Source: CAZTWC01 sp964617105 [NCBI: uncultured Myxococcia bacterium]
GTDB lineage: Bacteria > CAZTWC01
Direction: 5' to 3'
NCBI GenBank assembly: GCA_964617105.1
Contig: CAZTWC010000251.1
Location: forward strand, 1 to 5,649
Length of the DNA: 5,649 nucleotides
The notes under the pieces were generated by a model. That model saw only the letters and a program-made list of their open reading frames with translations. It was not told the origin of the DNA and did no database searches. Below are positions 1 through 5,649 of the stretch, piece by piece. The position numbers were made by a program, and so were the translations under genes. Every line of letters begins with the position of its first letter. The first letter of the stretch is position 1.

Positions 1-801
1 TTGAATGGCTTCAGTCAGTTGGGGGATGGCTCCAGCCAGGATCGAAACAAACCGAAATTACTGCTTGGTTTCTGGCACCAGGTGGCAGCGGGGTGGAACC
101 ATACTTGCGCCATCCAGGATAACAACTCTCTTTGGTGTTGGGGAGATAATCAAAAAGGGCAATTAGGTGATAACAGCACCCGTTCGCGAACGGGGCCCCT
201 TAAATTAGCCGGCCCGGCAAAGTATGATTCGGTTTCTTGCGGGTACAACCATACTTGCGCCATTGATGATCAGGGGCAACTCTGGTGCTGGGGCAATAAC
301 GTCAATTATCAAGTGGCCAAGAGAAAAGATATAACTCTGCTAAAACCGCAGTCTGACAGCAAAGATAAATGGGTGCAGGTTTCTTGCGGGCACAGCCACA
401 CTTGTGGCATTAAGGCTGACAATAGTCTTTGGTGTTGGGGGGACAACACTAACGGGCAAGTGGGCAGCACTGCCAATAGTGAACACCTGGATATGACCAA
501 GGTGGACAATGGTGGCTCCTGGTCTATGGTTTCCGCTGGTCATCACCACACCTGCGCCATAGATAGCAAAGGAATTTTATGGTGTTGGGGCAAAAACAGT
601 TTTGGCCAGGTAGGGCAGGGCGATACTTCTGACCGTAGCTTGCCCAAGGCTCTAAGCAAAGAGTTAAAGTGGTTAGGAGTCGCTTCTGGCCGTGAACACA
701 CCTGCGCCATTAAAGATGACGGCAGCCTCTGGTGCTGGGGAAAAAAATTGGGTGAACTCTCCGGATATAACGCTACGCCAGAGCAGGTATTATCGCCTTG
801 A
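1..801 (+). CDS. RCC1-repeat beta-propeller protein, 5' partial (C-terminal 266 residues)
   Basis: The protein is built of RCC1 (regulator of chromosome condensation 1) repeats of about 49 residues. Window residues 1-24 are the tail of a blade, with QLGDGS at 6-11. Five more follow, each with a GxxHTC core: HTC at 34-36, 84-86, 133-135, 183-185 and 233-235, each followed nine residues after its Cys by the Cys of LWCWG. The third blade (about 74-122) has lost the usual GQLG turn; the last is short and ends TPEQVLSP. The first codon is TTG, but it falls inside a repeat whose WCWG part must lie upstream, so it is very likely an internal Leu and the gene starts outside the window. Bacterial RCC1 proteins are often exported and mediate binding, but no ligand can be read from the sequence. 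The regular cysteine pairs suggest an extracytoplasmic protein (inference). The 3' end overlaps punA on the other strand by 29 bp. The family call is sure; the function is unknown. Confidence 0.93.
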   Translation: MNGFSQLGDGSSQDRNKPKLLLGFWHQVAAGWNHTCAIQDNNSLWCWGDNQKGQLGDNSTRSRTGPLKLAGPAKYDSVSCGYNHTCAIDDQGQLWCWGNNVNYQVAKRKDITLLKPQSDSKDKWVQVSCGHSHTCGIKADNSLWCWGDNTNGQVGSTANSEHLDMTKVDNGGSWSMVSAGHHHTCAIDSKGILWCWGKNSFGQVGQGDTSDRSLPKALSKELKWLGVASGREHTCAIKDDGSLWCWGKKLGELSGYNATPEQVLSP

Positions 802-1588
802 GCAGGGTGATGAACTTGTCTTTTATCCTATCCCCAGTCTCTTTTACCTCCTGGTGAGAGAGTTTTTCTCCGCTAATGCCAGCCGCCAGGTTGGTGATAC
901 AGGAGATGCCCAAAACCTTGATACCGGCGTGATTGGCAACTATAGCCTCCGGCACGGTTGACATTCCCACAGCATCGGCGCCCAGAGTGCGCAGCATCCT
1001 CACTTCTGCCGGTGTTTCATAGGTAGGGCCGCTGAGAGCGAGATAGATCCCTTCTTGTAAATCGATGCCGGCTTCTTTGGCTTTATTGCGGGCGATTTGC
1101 CGTAACTCCCGGTCATATGCACAAGTCATATCGGGAAAAATAGGCTCGGTCTTATTGCCTATAAGAGGATTGGTTCCCATCATGTTGATGTGGTCATTTA
1201 TCAGCATCAGGTCTCCCGGTGTAAAAGATTGGTTGATACCACCGGCGGCATTGGTGATAATAACCTTTTCAACTCCAATCTTAATTAGGGTGGCGATGGG
1301 GATGGTTACCTCCTCTATGGTATAGCCTTCATAATAGTGGAGCCGGCCGCACATTATTGCCAGGGGCGTCTGGTCCAGGTGCCCAAGGTGAAGACGGCTG
1401 GCATGTCCGGCCAGGCTGGCGCGGCCAAAATGGGGCAGCACCATGTAGGGGATAGTCACTTTATCCTCACGCATGCTGTTGGCAAAAGCATCCAGGCCAG
1501 AGCCTAAGATTATTGCCAATTTGGGTTTTAAAGTAGAATATTTTTTTATGGCTTTAACATTTTTGATTATTTTTTCTTGCCTGGTCAT
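773..1588 (-). CDS. punA: Purine nucleoside phosphorylase, trimeric (PNP class of 6-oxopurine specificity)
   Basis: This cytoplasmic enzyme cleaves inosine, guanosine and their deoxy forms with phosphate, giving base plus (deoxy)ribose-1-phosphate. At 271 residues it matches the usual bacterial PunA length. Visible motifs are the phosphate loop LGSGLD (28-33), GHASR (61-65, His62), GRLHYYEGY (81-89, with Arg82, His84 and Tyr86), TNAAGGIN (112-119), GPTYETPAEVR (187-197, Glu191), GADAVGMSTVPE (203-214, Met209) and CITN (230-233). Glu191 and Asn233 correspond to human PNP Glu201 and Asn243, which select 6-oxopurines, so adenosine is an unlikely substrate. The ATG start has a near-perfect ribosome-binding site. 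It is the last gene of the operon, 61 bp after nupC, and its ribose-1-phosphate product is the substrate of DeoB. Its last nine codons and stop lie antisense to the end of the RCC1 gene. Identification is firm; exact substrate range is inferred from the family. Confidence 0.97.
   Translation of the reverse strand: MTRQEKIIKNVKAIKKYSTLKPKLAIILGSGLDAFANSMREDKVTIPYMVLPHFGRASLAGHASRLHLGHLDQTPLAIMCGRLHYYEGYTIEEVTIPIATLIKIGVEKVIITNAAGGINQSFTPGDLMLINDHINMMGTNPLIGNKTEPIFPDMTCAYDRELRQIARNKAKEAGIDLQEGIYLALSGPTYETPAEVRMLRTLGADAVGMSTVPEAIVANHAGIKVLGISCITNLAAGISGEKLSHQEVKETGDRIKDKFITLLKAIIPALA
838..867 (+). terminator. Weak candidate terminator for the RCC1 gene, inside punA
   Basis: On the + strand, TCTCT (838-842) can pair with AGAGA (857-861), and ACC (846-848) with GGT (853-855), around a TCCT loop and an uneven internal loop. 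T5 follows almost at once (863-867). The position, 37 bases after the RCC1 stop, suits a terminator, but the stem is short, A+T-rich and imperfect, and the bases also encode PunA. Chance is a fair alternative. Confidence 0.2.
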
Positions 1589-1593
1589 AAATT

Positions 1594-1600
1594 CTCCTTA
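1594..1600 (-). promoter_or_regulatory. Ribosome-binding site of punA
   Basis: On the − strand the bases read TAAGGAG, five bases before the ATG at 1588-1586. This is a near-perfect match to the anti-Shine-Dalgarno sequence and fixes the punA start. It is the only clear signal in the 61-bp nupC-punA gap. That gap is A+T-rich and includes a TTTTATAAAA palindrome near 1632-1641. I found no hairpin followed by a T run, and no promoter pair with acceptable spacing, so punA is probably read through from nupC. Confidence 0.85.
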
Positions 1601-1649
1601 GCGCCTACAATCTCTGAAAAGTAAACGCAATTTTTATAAAATACCCTGT

Positions 1650-3191
1650 CTAAATCAAAATTCCCGCTATACAGGCTGACATATAGGCGGCCAGAGATCC
1701 TGCAGCCATAGCCCGGAAACCAAGTTTGGCCAGGTCCTGTCTTCTGGAGGGGGCGATGCCGCCAATTCCGCCAATTTGAATAGCAATAGAACCCAGATTG
1801 GCAAAACCGAGCATGGCATAAGTGGCGATAATAGCCGCTCTTTCACTGATTATAACCTTCCCGCCATTGACGATTTCGCCCAAATGGGAGAAAGAGATAA
1901 ATTCGTTGAGAATTATTTTTTCCCCAAGCAAGCCGCCGATTATAGTTGCGTCTTGCCAGGGAATACCCATTACAAACGCCAGAGGCGAAAGGATAGTGCC
2001 GATAATTTTTTGCAAGGTCAAATCCAGCCCCACCAGGCTGCCCAGATAATTAATGCCATAGTTGAGCATGGCTACCAGAGCAATAAAGGCCAACAGCATA
2101 GCCGCTACATTGAGTACCAGAGTCATTCCTTCACTCGCTCCCCGGGCAGCAGCGCCAATCACATTAGAATCAACTTTTTCCACCTCAAATTTGCTTTGCC
2201 CCATGGTTTTAGGCACCTCCTCTTCTGGCCAGAAAATCTTAGCGCAGACTAAACCTGCCGGAGCATTCATTATGCTGGCAGCCATCAAATGGCCGGCAAT
2301 ATCAGGGAAATAGCCTTTGAGCATACCAACGTAGGCGGCCAGCACTCCACCTGCCACCGTAGCAAAACCACCGGTCATAATGGCGGTCAATTCACTCATG
2401 GTCATCGTTTTAACAAATGGTTTGATCACCAGAGGCGCTTCAGTCTGTCCCACGAAAATATTGGCGGCTGCCGACATCGATTCCGCCCCGGAGAGCCTCA
2501 TGGTTTTCTGCATAACCCAGGCCATTACCCTAACCACTCCCTGCATTACTCCCAGGTGATAGAGCACCGACATCAGCGAGGAGAAAAAGATGATGGTTGG
2601 CAGCACCTGGAAGAGGAAATTGGCCATGGCGCTATCTACCTTGCCACTGACAAAACTTTTGACTAAAAAGTTGGTGCCTACCTCGGTAAATTGTAAGAGT
2701 TGCAAAAACACGCTATTGATGGCGGAAAAAAATGGCCGGCCAAAAGGGGTGACCAGAATAAACAGGGCAAAGGTAAATTGCAGTCCTACCCCCCACAGAA
2801 CCAGTCTAAAGTTAACCGCCCGGCGATTGTGAGAAAATATAAAGGCGATAGAAAGCATCACTATTAGCCCGAAAAAACTGATAAAGCGCAAATAAATGGG
2901 AGTAGGCTCAATTCTAACCCGTCCTTTGGCAATTTTTAAAGTCCCCCGGGGTTGATCTGATTTTTTTTGCCCCACAGTTTCCTGATTCTCGCCTGGCGGT
3001 TTGCTGTCAGCATTTTCTGCCCCAGAAACAGTCCCTGCCTCGGCATTTGTTTCAGTCCAAGAACCAGTCTCTGTCCCTGCTTTTGCTGATGCAGATGATT
3101 CAGCGGAGCTATAATTTTGGATGCCCAATGTTATAAGCGACAGGCACACTACAATTAAAAGTATAGAGATTCTATTTATAGATTTTAACAA
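1650..3191 (-). CDS. nupC: Concentrative nucleoside transporter (CNT/NupC family) with an N-terminal signal-like extension
   Basis: This membrane protein is expected to import nucleosides with H+ or Na+; the ion cannot be told from sequence. The CNT core (about 99-513) carries the family signatures: GQTEAPL (248-254, Gln249-Thr250-Glu251), SIMNAPAGL (306-314), the GxKxxxNEF motif (423-431, Glu430) and FANLGS (463-468, Phe463, Asn465, Ser468). These match the nucleoside-contacting residues of the Vibrio cholerae CNT structure (Gln154-Glu156, Glu332, Phe366, Asn368, Ser371). Bacterial CNTs are usually about 400-420 residues; this one is 513. The extra part is a signal-peptide-like stretch (Lys3 and Arg7, hydrophobic 8-23, SSA at 28-30) and a hydrophilic Ala/Ser/Glu/Gly/Thr-rich linker (about 31-95). 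HNRR (121-124) after the first core helix suggests that helix runs outside to inside. The start is TTG, chosen because a strong ribosome-binding site precedes it and the first internal Met (112) is inside a helix. It overlaps the end of pdp by 7 bp, suggesting translational coupling. Confidence 0.95.
   Translation of the reverse strand: MLKSINRISILLIVVCLSLITLGIQNYSSAESSASAKAGTETGSWTETNAEAGTVSGAENADSKPPGENQETVGQKKSDQPRGTLKIAKGRVRIEPTPIYLRFISFFGLIVMLSIAFIFSHNRRAVNFRLVLWGVGLQFTFALFILVTPFGRPFFSAINSVFLQLLQFTEVGTNFLVKSFVSGKVDSAMANFLFQVLPTIIFFSSLMSVLYHLGVMQGVVRVMAWVMQKTMRLSGAESMSAAANIFVGQTEAPLVIKPFVKTMTMSELTAIMTGGFATVAGGVLAAYVGMLKGYFPDIAGHLMAASIMNAPAGLVCAKIFWPEEEVPKTMGQSKFEVEKVDSNVIGAAARGASEGMTLVLNVAAMLLAFIALVAMLNYGINYLGSLVGLDLTLQKIIGTILSPLAFVMGIPWQDATIIGGLLGEKIILNEFISFSHLGEIVNGGKVIISERAAIIATYAMLGFANLGSIAIQIGGIGGIAPSRRQDLAKLGFRAMAAGSLAAYMSACIAGILI
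3014..3080 (-). repeat. Degenerate tandem duplication in the nupC linker
   Basis: On the − strand, GCAGGGAC occurs at 3080-3073 and again at 3038-3031, exactly 42 bp (14 codons) apart. Downstream sequence is partly shared after a 6-base gap (TGGTTCTTGGACTGAAA against TGTTTCTGGGGCAGAAA). The encoded peptides start AGTETGS (38-44) and AGTVSGA (52-58). It looks like an old in-frame duplication in a linker under weak constraint. With only two imperfect copies, chance in a low-complexity stretch is possible. Confidence 0.35.
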
Positions 3192-4492
3192 TGGATCACC
3201 TCTTTGATCAGTTTGGGCGGTTGTACAGGCTGGGAAGTGATCTGGTAGGCGTCAATTATCATCTCCTCCACCTCCTGCAACCGGTTTTCGTCGTTTACAT
3301 AGGCGATTAAAAGAGGTTCCTCTTTTTCAACCCGATTACCAATTTTAGCCAAAACCTCAAAACCTACTGATGGATCCACCTGGTCTTCAACTTTTTGCCG
3401 TCCGGCACCCAGCAATATAGCGGCCATCCCCATTTTCTCCGTATCTATGGCCTCCACAAAACCAGGATTACGGCTTTTTATAGCAACTTTTCTATTGAAT
3501 TTGGGCAGCAGGTCATAGTTATCCACCACACCTTTATCTCCTCCCTGGGCTTCCACCATTTGTTTAAATTTGTCAATAGCCCGGCCATCTTTAATGGCCT
3601 CTAACATTATCTCTCTGGATTTTTCCTGGTCGGATTCAATTTCAGCCATGGAGAGCATAAGGGAACCTAACTGAAGGGTTAGTTCCAAAGTATCGGCGGG
3701 ACCGGAACCGGTTAAAACTTCTATGGATTCAATCACTTCCAGGGCATTTCCCACCATCCGCCCCAGGGGCTGGTTCATATCGGTTAGCAGGGCAGAAACT
3801 TTTTTACCCATTCTCTGGCCGATGCCCACCATGGTATGTGCCAGTTCCCGGGCCGTAGCCATATCCTTCATAAAGGCGCCGCTGCCAACCTTGACATCCA
3901 GCACCAAACCGTCTATCCCCTCGGCCAGTTTTTTGCTCATAATACTGGAAGAGATCAGTGGTATAGAGTCTACGGTAGCGATCACATCCCTGAGAGCGTA
4001 AAGTTTTTTGTCCGCTGGCACAATATTCGCAGTCTGTCCAATCAGGCAGAGACCGATATCTTCCACCAGTTGAGCGTATTTTTTTTCATCCAAATCTACT
4101 CTAAAACCAGGGATCGACTCCAGTTTATCCAGAGTTCCACCGGTGTGGCCCAGGCCTCGCCCAGAGATCATTGGCACTTTAACTCCCAGGCAGGCCACCA
4201 GCGGCGCCAGGATAAGAGAGATTTTATCGCCAATTCCACCAGTGGAATGTTTGTCAATTTTGGCTCCAACCATATAATTCAAGTCGATAACCTGTCCGGA
4301 GTTTAGCATGGCCTGGGTCCAGTATTGCAACTCCTGCTGGTTAAAGGAGTGGAGGAAGATGGCCATCAGCAGGGCTGCCACCTGATAATCGGGGATCTCT
4401 CCTTTGGTATATCCGCTGATAATAAAATCGATCTCCTGCTTGGACAATTGTCCCTTGTCACGTTTTTTCTTAATAATATCATAGGTCAGCAT
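3185..4492 (-). CDS. pdp: Pyrimidine-nucleoside / thymidine phosphorylase
   Basis: This cytoplasmic homodimer-type enzyme of the nucleoside phosphorylase II family converts thymidine, deoxyuridine and possibly uridine plus phosphate to base and (deoxy)ribose-1-phosphate. With the ATG at 4492 it has 435 residues, the family length, and active-site residues fall on the numbering of the Geobacillus stearothermophilus enzyme: KHSTGG with Lys81, His82 and Ser83, Ser110 in the SGRG motif, Arg168 in YALRD, Ser183 and Lys187 in SSSIMSKK. The family signature SGRGLGHTGGTLDKLE is at 110-125. An upstream in-frame TTG (4528) was rejected, because it would add 12 residues not found in the family and the ATG has its own ribosome-binding site. 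Residue 108 is Met (VPMISGRG), as in E. coli DeoA, rather than the Lys of Bacillus Pdp; this hints at thymidine preference. The gene overlaps deoB by 14 bp and nupC by 7 bp. deoA would be an equally fair symbol. Confidence 0.95.
   Translation of the reverse strand: MLTYDIIKKKRDKGQLSKQEIDFIISGYTKGEIPDYQVAALLMAIFLHSFNQQELQYWTQAMLNSGQVIDLNYMVGAKIDKHSTGGIGDKISLILAPLVACLGVKVPMISGRGLGHTGGTLDKLESIPGFRVDLDEKKYAQLVEDIGLCLIGQTANIVPADKKLYALRDVIATVDSIPLISSSIMSKKLAEGIDGLVLDVKVGSGAFMKDMATARELAHTMVGIGQRMGKKVSALLTDMNQPLGRMVGNALEVIESIEVLTGSGPADTLELTLQLGSLMLSMAEIESDQEKSREIMLEAIKDGRAIDKFKQMVEAQGGDKGVVDNYDLLPKFNRKVAIKSRNPGFVEAIDTEKMGMAAILLGAGRQKVEDQVDPSVGFEVLAKIGNRVEKEEPLLIAYVNDENRLQEVEEMIIDAYQITSQPVQPPKLIKEVIHC
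3195..3202 (-). promoter_or_regulatory. Ribosome-binding site deciding the TTG start of nupC
   Basis: The − strand reads GAGGTGAT, with CCA between it and the TTG at 3191-3189; counted from GAGG the spacing is seven bases. It is complementary to the 16S rRNA tail over eight bases. The site lies inside the last codons of pdp, so a ribosome finishing pdp passes directly over it. It supports the TTG start, and hence the reality of the N-terminal extension of NupC. Confidence 0.8.
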
Positions 4493-5649
4493 AAAAACTT
4501 TCTCCAGTAAAATCAGTTTTAATTCCAAAAAAATCGGCTATGGTGCAGGCCAGATCGGTAAAACCCTTTCTGGTACCCAGGTTTTTTCCGCGTGGATTAC
4601 CCTTTTTATCAAGTTTCCATACCAGCAAGGGGACATATTCACGAGTGTGATCAGTATGAGCGCTAAAGGTTGGATCACAGCCGTGATCTGCAGTAATAAT
4701 TAATAGATCTTCTCCGGTTAGTTTAGCCAACAGCCGGGGTAAAAACCGGTCGAATTCCTCCAGCGCCTGGGCATAACCCTGGGGATTTCGCCGGTGGCCA
4801 TAGAGCATATCAAAATCGACCAGGTTGGCAAAAAATAGGCCATCTTTCTCTGTGTCCAAAAGGTTTTCGATTGTTTTTAGCCCGTGTTGGTTGCCCTGGG
4901 TATAGTGGTTTTGAATGACACCGCGTCCAGCAAAGATATCAATGATTTTTCCAACGCCGGTAACTTTTATACCATGCTCCAGAAGTAAGTCCAGCAGGTG
5001 GGGTGGCGGCACCATGGAATAGTCGTGGCGGTTGGTGGTGCGTATGAAATTACCCTCCTGGCCGATAAAAGGTCTGGCAATAACCCTACCTACTCGGTAT
5101 TGATCCAGGAAATGGCGGCATTCCTGGCAAATACGGTAGAGCTCCTCCAGCGGAATTTTCTCTTCGTGAGCAGCGATTTGAAATACACTGTCCGCTGAGG
5201 TGTATAAGATGGCGCGGCCGGTTTGCAGGTGTTTTCCACCATATTGCTTGATGATTTCGGTACCTGAGGCAGGACAATTGGCCAAAGGCTTATGACCGCT
5301 TACGGCTTCATATTTAGCAATTATATCCCGAGAAAATCCTTGGGGAAAAAGGGCAAAGGGTTCAGTTAAGACCAGACCCATCATTTCCCAGTGACCAGTG
5401 GTGGTGTCCTTGCCGGCAGAGAGTTGAGCCATGCGACCATAACTGGCCTTGACCAGGTGATCCTCCAACGGTTTAATCCCGTTTAAATGAGCAATATTAC
5501 CCAATCCCATCTGTTCCAGGTTTGGCAGGTGAAAGTCGTTCATCAGTTGGGCCAGATTACCCAGGGTGTTGCTGCCCTGGTCCAGGTAATCACCAGCATC
5601 GGGTAAAGCGCCTATACCAACCGAATCCAACACAATCAAAACAACTCTT
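4479..5649 (-). CDS. deoB: Phosphopentomutase, 5' end cut by the window edge
   Basis: This cytoplasmic alkaline-phosphatase-superfamily enzyme interconverts (deoxy)ribose-1-phosphate and (deoxy)ribose-5-phosphate, linking the phosphorylases to central metabolism. Reading from the edge gives R-V-V-L-I-V-L-D-S-V-G-I-G, the family N-terminus. The TTG at 5639-5637 is therefore an internal Leu, and only a few residues are probably missing. Numbering from that Leu, the metal-site residues are Asp5 (LDSVG), the phospho-acceptor Thr in KDTTTGHWE (77-85), Asp277 and His282 (DFDMLYGH), Asp318-His319 (TADHG) and His331 (TDHTRE). The spacing Asp277-His282-Asp318 equals that of Bacillus cereus Asp286-His291-Asp327. 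Between DPT (322-324) and TDH (329-331) there seems to be one residue more than I recall in relatives. The stop overlaps the pdp start region by 14 bp. It is the first visible gene of the operon; promoter and any regulator lie beyond the edge. Confidence 0.96.
   Translation of the reverse strand, partial: RVVLIVLDSVGIGALPDAGDYLDQGSNTLGNLAQLMNDFHLPNLEQMGLGNIAHLNGIKPLEDHLVKASYGRMAQLSAGKDTTTGHWEMMGLVLTEPFALFPQGFSRDIIAKYEAVSGHKPLANCPASGTEIIKQYGGKHLQTGRAILYTSADSVFQIAAHEEKIPLEELYRICQECRHFLDQYRVGRVIARPFIGQEGNFIRTTNRHDYSMVPPPHLLDLLLEHGIKVTGVGKIIDIFAGRGVIQNHYTQGNQHGLKTIENLLDTEKDGLFFANLVDFDMLYGHRRNPQGYAQALEEFDRFLPRLLAKLTGEDLLIITADHGCDPTFSAHTDHTREYVPLLVWKLDKKGNPRGKNLGTRKGFTDLACTIADFFGIKTDFTGESFYADL
4502..4506 (-). 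promoter_or_regulatory. Ribosome-binding site deciding the ATG start of pdp
   Basis: The − strand reads TGGAG, with nine bases (AAAGTTTTT) between it and the ATG at 4492-4490. It lies within the last codons of deoB. It is moderate in strength with slightly long spacing, but together with family alignment it favours this ATG over the in-frame TTG at 4528. Confidence 0.65.

Noticed and set aside
741-747. A7 run in frame as A-AAA-AAA near the end of the RCC1 gene, possibly a slippery site or a sequencing frameshift
   Set aside because: The −1 frame stops within two codons and the +1 frame gives no RCC1-like sequence. The zero frame keeps a TPEQV strand typical of the end of a repeat, so it is the right frame.
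1589-1649. Promoter for punA in the A+T-rich gap (TTGATT, TAGACA and TATAAA-like words)
   Set aside because: No −35-like word lies 16-18 bases from a reasonable −10 word; the best pair is about 14 bases apart.
1776-2252. 158-residue + strand open frame opposite nupC
   Set aside because: It is a shadow of the well-supported CNT core, with no recognisable domain. The same applies to the 156-residue frame at 3836-4306 opposite pdp and to the smaller antisense frames.
3120-3160. Lipobox at Cys16 of NupC (lipoprotein signal)
   Set aside because: The residue before Cys is Val and the hydrophobic stretch continues well past it, unlike a lipoprotein signal. An ordinary signal peptide ending SSA, or an uncleaved anchor, fits better.
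4493-4528. In-frame TTG at 4528 as an upstream start of pdp
   Set aside because: It would add 12 residues that the family lacks. The ATG at 4492 has a ribosome-binding site and gives family-standard active-site numbering.
1-5649. CRISPR arrays, tRNA or rRNA genes, insertion sequences, riboswitches
   Set aside because: The window is nearly fully covered by five well-supported genes, and I saw no spaced repeats, terminal inverted repeats, transposase motifs or folded RNA signatures.

Overview
The window is almost wholly coding, with about half G+C by eye. It holds five genes: the 3' part of one + strand gene (an RCC1-repeat protein) and four tightly packed − strand genes that form a nucleoside-salvage operon. 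In transcription order these are deoB, pdp, nupC and punA. The only intergenic gap is 61 bp, between nupC and punA. Three gene pairs overlap: deoB/pdp by 14 bp, pdp/nupC by 7 bp, and punA with the RCC1 gene tail-to-tail by 29 bp.

How the operon works: a CNT-type transporter (NupC) brings nucleosides in. A trimeric-type purine nucleoside phosphorylase (PunA) and a pyrimidine/thymidine phosphorylase (Pdp) split them with phosphate into free bases and (deoxy)ribose-1-phosphate. Phosphopentomutase (DeoB) moves the phosphate to C5, feeding the pentose phosphate pool or a deoxyribose-phosphate aldolase. No aldolase (deoC), cytidine deaminase or regulator is in the window. DeoB runs off the right edge, so the operon promoter lies outside.

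Region by region: 1-801 (+) is the C-terminal part of an RCC1 beta-propeller protein, with five full blades and a regular pair of cysteines in each. 773-1588 (−) is punA. 1589-1649 is a short gap holding the punA ribosome-binding site. 1650-3191 (−) is nupC, with an unusual N-terminal signal-like segment and low-complexity linker. 3185-4492 (−) is pdp. 4479-5649 (−) is deoB, missing only a few N-terminal residues.

Organism: strong purine-rich Shine-Dalgarno sites, a TTG start, and the deoB-pdp-punA grouping suggest a Firmicutes/Clostridia-like bacterium, or a candidate phylum with similar gene organisation. This is a low-confidence inference; the window has no phylogenetic marker. I see no wholly unknown system. 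The points most worth a second look are the N-terminal extension of NupC, the thymidine-phosphorylase-like active-site methionine in Pdp, the cysteine pairs of the RCC1 protein, and the convergent gene overlap.
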